In this document: piece after piece, positions 16,722 to 26,025 of the stretch
How the letters are laid out: each line of letters opens with the position of its first letter
How positions within the stretch are numbered: position 1 is the stretch's first letter
Program-made: the position numbers and the translations under genes
Notes under the pieces: model-generated
Told to the model about the DNA's origin: nothing
Database searches by the model: none
The model's input: the letters and a program-made list of their open reading frames with translations, nothing else
Source of the DNA: RH-AL1 sp965198485
GTDB taxonomy: Bacteria > Pseudomonadota > Alphaproteobacteria > Rhizobiales > Beijerinckiaceae
NCBI GenBank assembly: GCA_965198485.1
Contig: CBDAPQ010000005.1
Location: 1,116,001-1,180,000 of the forward strand
Reading direction: 5' to 3'
DNA: 64,000 nt

Positions 16722-18467
16722 CTACGGCTTCGGCTCTGCCGCCGCCGGTGCAGCTGCAGCCGCCGTTGGCGCAGCCGGCGCCGGGGCGGGGGCCGGCTTG
16801 TCGGCCGGCGCCAGCTGCCCGTTCTGGGCCGCGGTGGCGGCGGCGTTGAGGTGCATCGGCTTCTTGGGCGTCGCCGCGGCGTTCTTGTCCATGCCCGGCT
16901 TGATGATGCGGTAGAGCTGGAAGGTCTCGCCCTCGTAGGCGGTCTTCAGCTTGTCCGGCATCGGATTGTCGGAATCCTCATCGGTGAAGAGAAGGTAGAC
17001 GTAGTCGTACTTCTTCAGCCAGTCGTGCCAGTAGGCGTCCGTATCCGTGCCGCGACCGACGGCGTCGATGACGAGCTGGTCGATGGTCGGCGGCGTGCCG
17101 TCCTCGGTGTCGACGAGCTTCCGGTACTCCGGCCGCACGTGCATGATCTGCTTGCCGGCGGTGGTGAAGGCCGTGGTGATCAGCGCCTGGCGCTCGATGA
17201 TCGCCAGCGAGACGGCGTGCACCAGTCCGAGGTGCTCGACCTCGTTGGGCATGTTGTTGTCCATGTAGGCGACCAGGATCTTCGAGCCGGGCACGATCTT
17301 GCGCACCGATTCCTTCATCTCCATCATCGCCGGCGCGGCGTTGGCCCAGGCGATGTCGACCTCGGCCACGCGGGCCCCGAGCAGCCCCAGGCAGGCGACG
17401 AGGAACAGCCGGCGCAGGTTCTCCTGCTGGAACTCGATGCGCAAGCAGGCCAGCACGAAGAAGGCGATGGCGATAGGCAGGCGCTGATCGGCGAGGTAGC
17501 TGGCAAACAGCATCCGCGGCAGCGCCACGTAGACGAGGCCGCCGACGATCAGCAGGATCGCCAGCATCGCGTGGATGCGGAGCATGCGCCGGCGCGCCAC
17601 CCAGATCCCGCAGGCCGCCACGAGGAAGGTCAGTGCGAAGGCGACGATGTCGGAGTAGGTCTCGATGACGTAGAGCAGGCCGTCGAGCTTGCCGGTCGAT
17701 TGCCAGTCCCACTCCTTGGCGTGGCCCCAGGTCGAGCTCGTGACGAGGAAGCCGAGGAGCGGCAGGAACGGCAGCCCGGCGCAGCACAACTCGACGGCGC
17801 GGCGCGGCCACGGGGCCCTGGCGACACTCGTCGCCCAGTAGATCTCGAAGGCCAGCAGGCCGATGCCGTACACGCCGACGGCGAAGAGGTGGCAGAGGTA
17901 CAGCGCCACGGCAAACAGCGCCGAAGCGAGGTAGCGCCAAGGCCAGGGCCTGTCGCGCAGGGCCACCCAGGCGGCCAGCCCCCAAAGCGCGAGGCCGACG
18001 CCGAAGAAGTAGTTCATGATCCCGATCAGGAACATGTAGTTGTAGAGCAGCGGGAAGCCCAGCAGCGGCAGCATCGACCAGCGCCCGAACAGCGCGCGAT
18101 TGAGCGCGAAGGTGCCCGACATGATGAGCGCGAAGATCGACATCGTGAAGAGCTGGCTCGCCAGGTAGACGTTGACGACCTTGGCCACCGACGGAACGAT
18201 GAGATCCATCATCAGGTTGGGAAGGATCTCCCAGTCGATCTCGTAATATTTGGCGAGGTTGGGCGTGCGGCCGCCGTCGGCCATCACCTGCATGCGCGAG
18301 ACGTGGTTGGCGTAATCCTCGAGCGGCGGCAGCGGATGCGTCAGCAGCGGGATGATCGAGATCAGCAGGAAGACGAGGAAGATCATCACGGCTTGGACGG
18401 CCGAGCGTTCGCGACGCGCGGCGACCGACAGCAGGCTCTTCTCGGAGATGGTGCCGTCGATCGTCAT
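16722..18467 (-). CDS. polytopic membrane protein, possible GT-C type
   Basis: A 581-residue protein with about ten to eleven membrane segments in residues 25-380, then a soluble domain of about 140 residues (from MEMKESVRKIVPGSKILVAY) and an Ala/Pro-rich tail. The large early loop PLPPLEDYANHVSRM has acidic residues near the first membrane segment, as in GT-C glycosyltransferases, but no diagnostic motif is clear. The start at 18467 has GGACAGG just upstream; a TTG at 18479 is less likely. Function unknown. Confidence 0.65.
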   Translation of the reverse strand: MTIDGTISEKSLLSVAARRERSAVQAVMIFLVFLLISIIPLLTHPLPPLEDYANHVSRMQVMADGGRTPNLAKYYEIDWEILPNLMMDLIVPSVAKVVNVYLASQLFTMSIFALIMSGTFALNRALFGRWSMLPLLGFPLLYNYMFLIGIMNYFFGVGLALWGLAAWVALRDRPWPWRYLASALFAVALYLCHLFAVGVYGIGLLAFEIYWATSVARAPWPRRAVELCCAGLPFLPLLGFLVTSSTWGHAKEWDWQSTGKLDGLLYVIETYSDIVAFALTFLVAACGIWVARRRMLRIHAMLAILLIVGGLVYVALPRMLFASYLADQRLPIAIAFFVLACLRIEFQQENLRRLFLVACLGLLGARVAEVDIAWANAAPAMMEMKESVRKIVPGSKILVAYMDNNMPNEVEHLGLVHAVSLAIIERQALITTAFTTAGKQIMHVRPEYRKLVDTEDGTPPTIDQLVIDAVGRGTDTDAYWHDWLKKYDYVYLLFTDEDSDNPMPDKLKTAYEGETFQLYRIIKPGMDKNAAATPKKPMHLNAAATAAQNGQLAPADKPAPAPAPAAPTAAAAAPAAAEPKP

Positions 18468-18785
18468 ACCCTGTCCCAAGTAGCGACCGTGGAACGGTCG
18501 GCGCCGACGCCAAGAAGCATAAGAGGTGATCTGGCACGCGAGGAGTTTAAGCTTGCTCCGGCAGGCGCTTCCTCACGCCATGTCTTGCGCAATCATCCTG
18601 AACGAAGGCTGAGCGCATCGGACGACAGTTGCTTGGGTTCACGCTTTCGACGAAGCGGGCAAGCCGTCTCGGCTGCGTTGGGGCGATTTCCTGTCCGACT
18701 GTGACCGGCGAGGCGCAGATCGCCCGGCGACCGGAACCGGTCTCTCCCGCTTCTGTTGCCGGCTGGCCCCTCCGAACGGTTTCCC
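18468..18785. other. 318-base divergent intergenic region
   Basis: This separates the divergent membrane protein (minus) and metallopeptidase (plus) genes. It should hold both promoters. No convincing operator, repeat or small gene was seen. Confidence 0.4.
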
Positions 18786-19880
18786 ATGCGTCTCTTCTCC
18801 TGCCAAAACTGTGCCCAGATCCTATTCTTCGAGAACACCCGCTGCGAGCGCTGCCGTCATGCGCTCGGCTTCTGGGCGTCGACTGCGACCTTGCAGGCGT
18901 TGGAGCCCGCCCCCGGCTCGACCGGCGACACCTGGAGCGCCCTCGGCCTTCCCGGCCACACCTTCCGCCTCTGCGCCAACGCCGCTCACGACGTCTGCAA
19001 CTGGCTGGTCGACGTCGCCGAGGGCGAAACCTTCTGCGTCGCCTGCCGCCACAACCGCGTCATCCCCGAACTGGCGGTGGCCGACAACCGCATCGCCTGG
19101 CGCAAGATCGAGGTGGCCAAGCACCGGTTGTTCTACACGCTGGAGCGCCTCGGCCTTTGCGAGGCCATCGACACCCTGCACGGGGCCGAGCCGCTCACCT
19201 TCAAGTTCATGGCCGACGATCCCTCCGCGCCGCGCGGCCAGAAGGTGATGACCGGCCACCGCAACGGCGCGATCACCATCGCGCTCAGCGAAGCCAACGA
19301 CGCCGAGCGCGAGCTGCGCCGCAAGCTGATGGGCGAGCCCTACCGGACGCTGCTCGGCCACTTCCGCCACGAGGTCGGGCACTATTTCTGGGACAAGCTG
19401 GTGCGCGATGGCGGCAAGCTGGCGGAATGCCGTGCCGTCTTCGGCGACGACAGTGTCGACTACAAGCAGGCCTTGAAGCGCCACTATGCCGGTGGCCCGC
19501 CGCTCGACTGGCAGCAGAACTACGTGAGCGCCTACGCCACCGCCCACCCTTGGGAGGATTTCGCCGAGACCTGGGCGCACCTGCTCCACATCGTCGACAC
19601 GATGGAGATGGCGAAAGCCTATGACGTGAAGCTCGCGCCCGTCGTCGACCGCGACGGCGAATTCGCGGTGGACTACGGGATCGACCCCTACAACGGGGTG
19701 GACGTGAAGGCCCTGGTCGACGTGTGGCTGCCAGTCAGTACGGCGCTGAACTCGCTCAACATGACGATGGGCCACGACGAGCTCTACCCTTTCATCCTGT
19801 CGCCCCGCGTCATCACCAAGCTCGGCTTCGTCCACGAGCTCGTTCGCGCGGTCCGGAAATCGGAACAGGGAGCGCGCTGA
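18786..19880 (+). CDS. zinc-ribbon putative zinc metallopeptidase
   Basis: A 364-residue cytoplasmic protein. The N-terminus has two CxxC pairs (FSCQNCAQ, TRCERCRH), a zinc ribbon. The middle carries RHEVGHYFWD, an HExxH-like zincin site, with a downstream HPWEDFAETWAHLLH segment that can give further ligands and the catalytic region of this putative metallopeptidase family. The start at 18786 (MRLFSCQNC) is at the first Met beside the ribbon. It stands alone; the substrate is unknown. Confidence 0.85.
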   Translation: MRLFSCQNCAQILFFENTRCERCRHALGFWASTATLQALEPAPGSTGDTWSALGLPGHTFRLCANAAHDVCNWLVDVAEGETFCVACRHNRVIPELAVADNRIAWRKIEVAKHRLFYTLERLGLCEAIDTLHGAEPLTFKFMADDPSAPRGQKVMTGHRNGAITIALSEANDAERELRRKLMGEPYRTLLGHFRHEVGHYFWDKLVRDGGKLAECRAVFGDDSVDYKQALKRHYAGGPPLDWQQNYVSAYATAHPWEDFAETWAHLLHIVDTMEMAKAYDVKLAPVVDRDGEFAVDYGIDPYNGVDVKALVDVWLPVSTALNSLNMTMGHDELYPFILSPRVITKLGFVHELVRAVRKSEQGAR

Positions 19881-19893
19881 AGGCGGCAGGCGT

Positions 19894-20886
19894 TCAGGAT
19901 CCGGCGAGCCCGATCATCGACAGCAGCCGTTTGACCGGAGCCATGGCCGGCGGCGCGGTCAGCCCGAAGTCCGACGCGATCTGTTGGGTCGAGGACAGGC
20001 CGACCGGCAGGAAGAACGGAGCCGGCGGATCGACATCATCGACGGGCGCACCGTGGGCCATCCCGGCCAGCGTATATTCCGTCACGCAGGCGCGCCCGGA
20101 GGCATTGCTCCAGACCCGGCGCTTCGCCGGACCAACCTTGTCCTCGACCGGAGTTGCCGCCGCCACGCCGTGCACGTCGGTCCATTGCTTGACGAGTTCC
20201 CCGGTGTTGATCGGCTTCACGACGCGGTCGGCGGTGCCCTGCCAGACCGCGACGCTCGGCCAGCTGCCGGCGTAGCCGGCGGCGGCGGCGCGCACCAGCC
20301 CGCCCCAGACCCGCGGCTCCTTGACCTTGCCGCCGTACATCGCCTCGAACGCCTCGCCGGCGCTGGCGGCGGCGCCGTAGGGGAGTCCGGCGATCACCGC
20401 GCCGCCGGCGAACACCTCCGGATAGGTCGCGAGCATGGCGGCCGCCATCGCGCCGCCCGCGGAGAGGCCGCAGACGAACACACGGCGGACGTCGATGCCG
20501 AACTCCGTGATCGCCTTGGCCACCATCTCACGGATCGATTCGGCCTCGCCGCCGGTGCGGGCGATATCCTGTGGCCGGAACCAGGAGAAGCAGGTCTGAT
20601 CGTTGTTGGCGCGGCGCTGCTCGGCGTAGAGCACGGCGAACCCGTGGCGGGCGGCGAGGCGGGACCAACCCGAGGCGGCATCGTAGCCCGCTGCCGTTTG
20701 CCCGCAGCCATGCAGCACCACGACCAGCGGCCTGCGCCGGTGCGAACCGCCTTCGGGCGCGGCGATGAGCATGCGCAGGTTACCGGGATTGGCGCCGAAG
20801 CGCTCGACCTCTCGCAGAACGAGCGCCCCGTAAGCGCCGCCGATGCTCCCGTCCGTCGTCGCGTGATCGCCAGCGACCTGATCCAA
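19894..20886 (-). CDS. PHB depolymerase family esterase
   Basis: About 330 residues of alpha/beta-hydrolase. LVVVLHGCGQTAAGYD is the oxyanion region, GLSAGGAMAA holds the nucleophile Ser, GTADRVV the acid, and GMAHGAPVD the His. The family covers short-chain PHB depolymerases and feruloyl/acetyl esterases. The start is uncertain: a TTG at 20886 preceded by AAAGGGACGAGA is preferred, because an ATG at 20985 would add a poorly conserved stretch overlapping an AT-rich promoter-like region. No clear export signal is seen. Confidence 0.8.
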   Translation of the reverse strand: MDQVAGDHATTDGSIGGAYGALVLREVERFGANPGNLRMLIAAPEGGSHRRRPLVVVLHGCGQTAAGYDAASGWSRLAARHGFAVLYAEQRRANNDQTCFSWFRPQDIARTGGEAESIREMVAKAITEFGIDVRRVFVCGLSAGGAMAAAMLATYPEVFAGGAVIAGLPYGAAASAGEAFEAMYGGKVKEPRVWGGLVRAAAAGYAGSWPSVAVWQGTADRVVKPINTGELVKQWTDVHGVAAATPVEDKVGPAKRRVWSNASGRACVTEYTLAGMAHGAPVDDVDPPAPFFLPVGLSSTQQIASDFGLTAPPAMAPVKRLLSMIGLAGS

Positions 20887-20911
20887 TCTCGTCCCTTTCG
20901 TCGGCCCATTG

Positions 20912-20923
20912 TGCAGTGCAGCA
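20912..20923. promoter_or_regulatory. TGC-rich site, possible PhaR operator
   Basis: TGCAGTGCAGCA lies in AT-rich DNA 26 bases upstream of the proposed TTG start of the esterase. PhaR regulators of polyhydroxybutyrate metabolism bind TGC-rich sequences in alphaproteobacteria. The match is short and the idea depends on the esterase acting on PHB. Confidence 0.25.
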
Positions 20924-21012
20924 AAATATAGGTTTGGGCAACCCGATCGTTTCCTACGGGTGCGTTCCGAGGCATGATCGACCATCCTAGACCTGGACGA
21001 GGACCAACCCGC

Positions 21013-21318
21013 ATGCCGATCCTGCAACACTGGGACGATCTGCCTACCGAGCCGGCGGGACCGCCCGTGAGCAGGCGCCGGATGGAGGGCGCCGGCGCAT
21101 CGCTTGTGCGCGTCGAGATCGCGGCCGGCACCAAGGCCGATCGGCACTCGCATGGTCACGAGCAGTTCGTGCAGGTGATCTCCGGCGCGGGCACGCTGGA
21201 GACGCAGGAAGGCCACCAGCGTTTCGCAGCCGGCAGCCTGTTTCACTTCCCGCCCGAAACATGGCACGCCGCGGCGTTCGACGAGGACACCGTCCTCGTC
21301 GAGACCAACCTGGCCTGA
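21013..21318 (+). CDS. small cupin-domain protein
   Basis: A 101-residue single cupin. The first motif (HSHGHEQFVQVISGAG) gives His, His and Glu ligands, and the second (GSLFHFPPETWHAA) gives the final His. The start at 21013 follows GAGGA; an ATG at 20974 is in frame but lacks a site. Metal-binding storage/sensor or enzyme roles are all possible; nothing in the context decides. Confidence 0.85.
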   Translation: MPILQHWDDLPTEPAGPPVSRRRMEGAGASLVRVEIAAGTKADRHSHGHEQFVQVISGAGTLETQEGHQRFAAGSLFHFPPETWHAAAFDEDTVLVETNLA

Positions 21319-21319
21319 G

Positions 21320-21790
21320 TTAGTGCGTGAGATCCGACGGCAGCTTGCCGCCGTTCGCCGCGAACTTCTGCATGACCTCCTTGTGAAGCCAGATGTTCAT
21401 GGCCGCCGAGTCCTCGGTGTCGCCGGTGTAGTGCAGCTCGCCGGCGAGTTCCTTGCGCGCGTGGAGGCTCGAATCCAGGCCGAGCAGCTTCATCAGGTCG
21501 ACGATGGAGTGGCGCCAATCGAGCGTCTGCCCGGCATTGCTCTCCATGCCGTCGAGCACTTCGGCCACGTCGACGGTCTTGCCCCCGGTTGCGGGCGTCG
21601 CCGTCGAGGTGGAGGCGCCGGAGCCGGTTTCCGGCGACGGTGCGGACGGGACGGCGGGCGCTGCCTGGCCTGCGGCGGCCGAACCGGTGTTGGTCGCCGC
21701 GGCGCTCGCGGGCTGGGCGGGTGCCGTGGGCGGGGCGTCGCCGTCGTGATGCCCGAAGACTTTGGACATGATTGTCCCGAAAATGCTCAT
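21320..21790 (-). CDS. DUF3597 domain-containing protein
   Basis: A 156-residue protein: N-terminal MSIFGTIMSKVFGH, an Ala/Pro/Thr-rich linker, and a C-terminal DUF3597 domain (VDVAEVLDGMESNAGQTLDW, SIVDLMKLLGLDSS, KELAGELHYTGDTEDSAAMN). The domain resembles YidB/LysM-associated helical domains. The function is unknown. Its stop is one base past the convergent cupin gene. Confidence 0.85.
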   Translation of the reverse strand: MSIFGTIMSKVFGHHDGDAPPTAPAQPASAAATNTGSAAAGQAAPAVPSAPSPETGSGASTSTATPATGGKTVDVAEVLDGMESNAGQTLDWRHSIVDLMKLLGLDSSLHARKELAGELHYTGDTEDSAAMNIWLHKEVMQKFAANGGKLPSDLTH

Positions 21791-21940
21791 GGAGTGTGCT
21801 CCTGCGCGGCGCCTTCGCCGCAGGCGGCAACGCATAACCTGCGGCAAAGCTGCCTTGGCGCGGCCGGGCGTCACCGCCGATAAGCCGAGGGCGGCAGTCA
21901 ACGAGGCAGGCGCCCGCCCTCCTGCGCTTGGGCTGACGCC

Positions 21941-22972
21941 TCACACCTTCGCAAATCCGGCCCAGGTCGCGTAGAGTCGCGGCCAGGCGTGGTCCTCGGT
22001 GCCGGGCTGGCCGAGATTGAAGCCGTGGCCGCCGGAACGGAACACGTGCATCTCGACCGGCACGTGCGCCTTGCGCAGCGCGCCGAACATAAGCAGGCTA
22101 TTCTCCACCGGCGCGATCGGGTCGTCGGTGGCCTGTGCCAGGAAAGTCGTCGGCGTGTCGTCGGTGACGTGCTGGTCGACCGACCAGCTGGCGCTGAGTT
22201 CGAGGCTCGGATCGGCGCCGAGCAGGGTGAGCGTCGACATGCGCGTGCGGTTGGGCGGCATCATCGTCAGAACGGGGTAGATCAGCCCGGCGTAATCGGG
22301 CCGGGCGGACTGGTCGTCCGAGGCGTCCACCGGCGCGTACCAGTCGGCGTCGGACTGGACGGAGACCATGCCGGCGCAATGGCCGCCAGCGGAATAGCCG
22401 ATAATGCCGATCTGCGAAGGGTCGAGGCCGAGATCGGGCGCGCGGGCGCGGATCAGCCGCACCGCGCGCTGCGCGTCCTGGAACGGTGCCAGCATCGGCC
22501 AACCGGAATTGGGCAGCCGGTAGTAGAGGACGAAAGTGGTGACGCCGTAGTCGTGCAGCCAGTCGGCGGTGGGCTGGCTTTCCTTGGCGATGCCGATGCG
22601 GCGGTAGCCGCCGCCACCCAGGATCAGCACCGCGGCGCCGTTGGGCTTCATCGGCCGCTGCATGATCATGCGCGGCCGCACGATGTTGGTGACGGAGCCA
22701 CCGGCCGCGACCTGCTCGACGCCGCCGGGACCGGCGCCGCCCGGTGGACGGTTCGGCCACAACGGGATGGTGACGGACTCGAGCTCCGGCCGCTTGACGT
22801 CCAACGATCTGCCGTCCGCGGGCTTGGTGTCCAGGGGCTCGGGAGCCGGTTCGGCCCTGGCCTGCTCGATGCAGGTCTTGGCCGCCGTGAGGGCCGCGGC
22901 TCCGAGCAGCAGGTCGCGGCGATCGACGGGCGGCAAACAGGTCTCCGGACGCTCGAGAGTCGCGCGTCTCAT
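21941..22972 (-). CDS. exported alpha/beta-hydrolase (acetylesterase-like)
   Basis: A 343-residue hydrolase. The N-terminus has a Tat-like signal (DRRDLLLGAAALTA). The nucleophile motif is GYSAGGHCAG, with LILGGGGYRRIG as the oxyanion loop, DDPIAP as the acid loop and RSGGHGFNLG holding the His. This arrangement is typical of xylan or sugar acetylesterases (BD-FAE-like). The start at 22972 puts the signal at the N-terminus. The natural substrate is unknown; a periplasmic location is inferred. Confidence 0.85.
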   Translation of the reverse strand: MRRATLERPETCLPPVDRRDLLLGAAALTAAKTCIEQARAEPAPEPLDTKPADGRSLDVKRPELESVTIPLWPNRPPGGAGPGGVEQVAAGGSVTNIVRPRMIMQRPMKPNGAAVLILGGGGYRRIGIAKESQPTADWLHDYGVTTFVLYYRLPNSGWPMLAPFQDAQRAVRLIRARAPDLGLDPSQIGIIGYSAGGHCAGMVSVQSDADWYAPVDASDDQSARPDYAGLIYPVLTMMPPNRTRMSTLTLLGADPSLELSASWSVDQHVTDDTPTTFLAQATDDPIAPVENSLLMFGALRKAHVPVEMHVFRSGGHGFNLGQPGTEDHAWPRLYATWAGFAKV

Positions 22973-23138
22973 GCCCCAGTTTCGCGTCCGAACCAAGGGC
23001 GCCTAGAGCAACGTCCGCTGTTGCGGACTTGCTCCATTGGAGAAACCGGTTGCGAGGACAGGCACGTGAGCGTCGCCTAGCGCCTCCCGAACCATCGTCC
23101 GATGCCTCAGGCCAGCGGTGCCGCAGACGCGGCCGAGG

Positions 23139-23543
23139 TCAGGCGATGGCTTCGGCTGCGGCGCTCTTCATCCGGCGCGGCGCGGTCGTCTCGACTGCGG
23201 CCACCTTGGTCGCGTCGACCTTGGCTTTGCCGACCTTGCCGGCGGCGGGTTTCGGTGCGGCCGACCTCGTGCTGGCGGCCTTGGTCTTGGTGTTGGCGAC
23301 CCCGGCCTTGGCTGACTGAGCCTTGGTCGGCTTGGTCGATCCCGCCGAGGACGCCGTCTTGGCGGGCGCGGCGGCAGCCCTGAACTCCGTGGTCTCGCTC
23401 CCGGCGCTCGGCATCTCGGCCTCGTTGCGGACGATGCGCTCTGCGTGCAGCCAATGGCGTTCGGCCTCGCCCTCGCTCATGCCCGACGCCATCCAGATCG
23501 CGTAGGCGCGTTCGCGAACCTTGTGTTCGAATGTGGTGTCCAT
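23139..23543 (-). CDS. DUF2934 domain protein with Ala/Lys-rich tail
   Basis: A 134-residue protein. Residues 1-40 form the DUF2934 domain (VRERAYAIWMASGMSEGEAE and RHWLHAERIV). The rest is a low-complexity Ala/Lys/Thr tail like that of histone-H1-type bacterial proteins, suggesting nucleic-acid contact. A CtrA box lies 70 bases upstream of the start at 23543. Function unknown. Confidence 0.8.
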   Translation of the reverse strand: MDTTFEHKVRERAYAIWMASGMSEGEAERHWLHAERIVRNEAEMPSAGSETTEFRAAAAPAKTASSAGSTKPTKAQSAKAGVANTKTKAASTRSAAPKPAAGKVGKAKVDATKVAAVETTAPRRMKSAAAEAIA

Positions 23544-23612
23544 GACGTCGGGTCCCTCGCGTTTGACCCGCGCGTCAGGCGAGCCGGCAGCGCCCACCAA
23601 ACCGTCCTTTGG

Positions 23613-23628
23613 TTAAGCAACGGTTAAC
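23613..23628. promoter_or_regulatory. CtrA box (TTAA-N7-TTAAC)
   Basis: TTAAGCAACGGTTAAC matches the CtrA consensus exactly. It lies 70 bases upstream of the DUF2934 gene (minus) and 151 bases before the small gene at 23779 (plus). It is the second perfect site in the window. Confidence 0.75.
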
Positions 23629-23778
23629 CGACCGCCGCTTGGCTTTTCAGCCAAGTGTCTTCGGCAACAAACGACACGGAAGAGAAAACTTTCAGCTACG
23701 TTCGTCCGTAAGATCAATGCGCGTCGCGCAACAGCGAAGATGCCGTCAATTCCTTCATTCTGATTGATCCATCGAGCC

Positions 23779-24030
23779 ATGGCCGACATCTACGCCTCCT
23801 CGCTGCAAGCGAAGTACGAAAGCGTGCTGCGGGTCGTCTCTTCGGAACTCGGGTTCGGCGTTGATTTGACTGCATTGACTAAATCGTGCGCAGAGCTTGT
23901 GCACAATGCTGCTGAACAGGCCATTTTGGATTGGGCTACGCGGCGCGCGGCAGCGGGTCGCAAGCTCCACCCGATCTCAAATTTACAGCATCTTCTGGAT
24001 GAATATTGTGCGATTGCCGATCATCTTTAA
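23779..24030 (+). CDS. hypothetical protein, 83 aa
   Basis: This small protein (MADIYASSLQAKYES...) is less GC-rich than its neighbours and has no recognised domain. It looks helical, with a short aromatic C-terminus (LLDEYCAIADHL). The start at 23779 is the first ATG. A ribosome-binding site is weak. It could be controlled by the CtrA box upstream. Confidence 0.5.
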   Translation: MADIYASSLQAKYESVLRVVSSELGFGVDLTALTKSCAELVHNAAEQAILDWATRRAAAGRKLHPISNLQHLLDEYCAIADHL

Positions 24031-24225
24031 GGCAAACTCATCTCCAACCCCTGTTTTTTCGTGGCGAAACGCCTCCAGTCGCCGAGCTGAGCAGTGTGTG
24101 GGCGGCCAGCCTCGCTTTTGCACTCTAATTCGACTCTCGATGGTCGCGGGCCTGTGCGAATTTTTATCGCCTGCCGAGCGCTGAAGCGCCAAACCTATCC
24201 GGCACGCGTCGCTCGGGAGTCGATC

Positions 24226-24780
24226 ATGAGCTTTGTCAATGCGCTGTCACTAGTCCTCTGCGTGATCGGAGGCCTCCTCACCTATCTTTCGCTTGGTCCG
24301 CTGGCGGGATACATCCTGATCTGGGCGATCTTTCTTGCCACCGCAACCGGCGTTGCCCTCGGAGGCACCATGGAGGCCTTCAAGAACATGGTGATTTGCG
24401 CCATCGCCGGCGTCGTCATCGCTTGGGTCTGCTCGATGATCATCCTCAACGTGCCGCTCGCCGCGACGTTGACGCTTCCTGTCTGGGCCGGAATCATGGT
24501 CGGTATCACCACGGGTTGCCTCGCGTTTATCGCCAACATTCCGATCTTTCCGGCGATCCCCGCGACCGTCGTCGGCTATGCCGCGACCTTCGCCTTCCTG
24601 CTCGGCGACGCGAAGGACCTGCTCACGGTCAAGAACCTGACGAGCCTGGCGCCGACCAATCCGCTGGTCTGCATGACGCTGTCGATCCTCGTCGCCGCCG
24701 CCTTCGGCATCGTCGCGCTGAAGCTCGCAACCATGCTCTCGACCAGCAGGACGGCTTCGGCACCTGCAGCAGCCGAGTAA
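24226..24780 (+). CDS. DUF1097 membrane protein
   Basis: A 184-residue protein with five to six membrane segments (LSLVLCVIGGLLTYLSLGPL, YILIWAIFLATATGVALGG, MVICAIAGVVIAWVCSMI and others), typical of DUF1097. The start at 24226 follows GGGAG; the frame extends upstream to 24094 without support. Transport or permease activity is often suspected but not shown. Confidence 0.85.
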   Translation: MSFVNALSLVLCVIGGLLTYLSLGPLAGYILIWAIFLATATGVALGGTMEAFKNMVICAIAGVVIAWVCSMIILNVPLAATLTLPVWAGIMVGITTGCLAFIANIPIFPAIPATVVGYAATFAFLLGDAKDLLTVKNLTSLAPTNPLVCMTLSILVAAAFGIVALKLATMLSTSRTASAPAAAE

Positions 24781-24789
24781 CGCGCTGGC

Positions 24790-25932
24790 TCAGGCCGGGC
24801 GGCGCGCCACGCGCCCTCCGGTCTGCGGCCGCGGGACGCCCGTGGTCTTGGGAAAGCCCAGCGGCAACCCCCTCAGGCTGCGGACCGCGAGGAAGGCGAA
24901 GCACTCCGCCTCGATCGCGTCGCCCCGCCAGCCGACGGCGTCGGCCGTCTCGACCTCGCAACGGGTCCGGCGGACGAGTTCGGCCATCAGCGTCGGGTTG
25001 TGGCGACCGCCCCCGCACACGATCATGCGCGAAGGCCGTTGCGGCAGCAGGTCGAGCCCTCGCCCGATCGCGCCCGCCGTGAAGGCTGTCAGAGTCGCGG
25101 CGCCGTCCTCCGGCGACAGGCCATCCGCCATGGCCGTGGTGAAGCTGTTGCGGTCGAGGGACTTCGGGTAGGGCGAGATGAAGTAGGGGTGCTCGAGGAG
25201 CCGCGCGAGCCGCACCTCGTCGACGCGGCCGCGGCCCGCCAAGGCGCCGTCCCGGTCGAAGGCGCCGAGGTCGTGGCGGCTCACCCAGTCGTTGAGCGGC
25301 GCGTTGGCCGGTCCGGTGTCGAAGGCATGGAAATCGTCGCCGCCGCGCCACCAGGTGATGTTGGCGACACCGCCGAGATTGAGCACCACGGTCTCCGCGC
25401 CCGCGTCGATCCCGCGTAGCAAGGCGACGTGGTAGGAGGCGACGAGAGGCGCGCCCTGGCCGCCGGCGGCCATATCGGCGCTGCGGAAATCGTAGACGAC
25501 GTCGATGCCGAGCCGCCGCGCCATGGCCTCACCGTCGCCGAGCTGCCGGGTCTGCCCGAACCGCCCGGCCTCGGGTGCGCGGTGCAGCATCGTCTGGCCG
25601 TGGAAGCCGACGGCGACAACGTCGCGGGGGTCGATGCCGTGCTCCGCGAGGAAAGCCGCGACGGCCTCGGCCTGCGCCGCGGTGAGGGCCGCCTCCGCTT
25701 CGGCGAAGACCGCCGGCTCGGGCCCATCGAAGCGCCACTCCCGCGCCGCCGCGACCGCGCGTGGCAGCAGCGCCTGTACCGCATCGGGGTAGCGCGCCAG
25801 CTGCCACGGCCCGAAGGCCTCGACGATGTCGCCATCGGTGCGGATCGCGGCAATGTCGATGTTGCCGTCGAGCACGGTGCCGGTCATCAGGCCGATAGCC
25901 CAGCGCGATGCGTGGAGTTCTGATCGAAGCAT
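24790..25932 (-). CDS. anmK: anhydro-N-acetylmuramic acid kinase
   Basis: A 380-residue AnmK that phosphorylates and opens 1,6-anhydro-MurNAc from recycled peptidoglycan, giving MurNAc 6-phosphate. The N-terminal phosphate loop is GLMTGTVLDGNID, and VVLNLGGVANITW, FDTGPANAPLNDWV and MIVCGGGRHNPTLM are family motifs. Length is normal. It is convergent with the DUF1097 gene. murA, another cell-wall gene, is far away at 59.2 kb. Confidence 0.95.
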   Translation of the reverse strand: MLRSELHASRWAIGLMTGTVLDGNIDIAAIRTDGDIVEAFGPWQLARYPDAVQALLPRAVAAAREWRFDGPEPAVFAEAEAALTAAQAEAVAAFLAEHGIDPRDVVAVGFHGQTMLHRAPEAGRFGQTRQLGDGEAMARRLGIDVVYDFRSADMAAGGQGAPLVASYHVALLRGIDAGAETVVLNLGGVANITWWRGGDDFHAFDTGPANAPLNDWVSRHDLGAFDRDGALAGRGRVDEVRLARLLEHPYFISPYPKSLDRNSFTTAMADGLSPEDGAATLTAFTAGAIGRGLDLLPQRPSRMIVCGGGRHNPTLMAELVRRTRCEVETADAVGWRGDAIEAECFAFLAVRSLRGLPLGFPKTTGVPRPQTGGRVARRPA

Positions 25933-26025
25933 GGCCGCGGCCTATATCAGCGGCGAAGCCCGTGTCCCGAAGAAAAAGCCGGCAGGACGACGCCGCGGCG
26001 CCCCATCAGCCGCGCTCGACGATGC

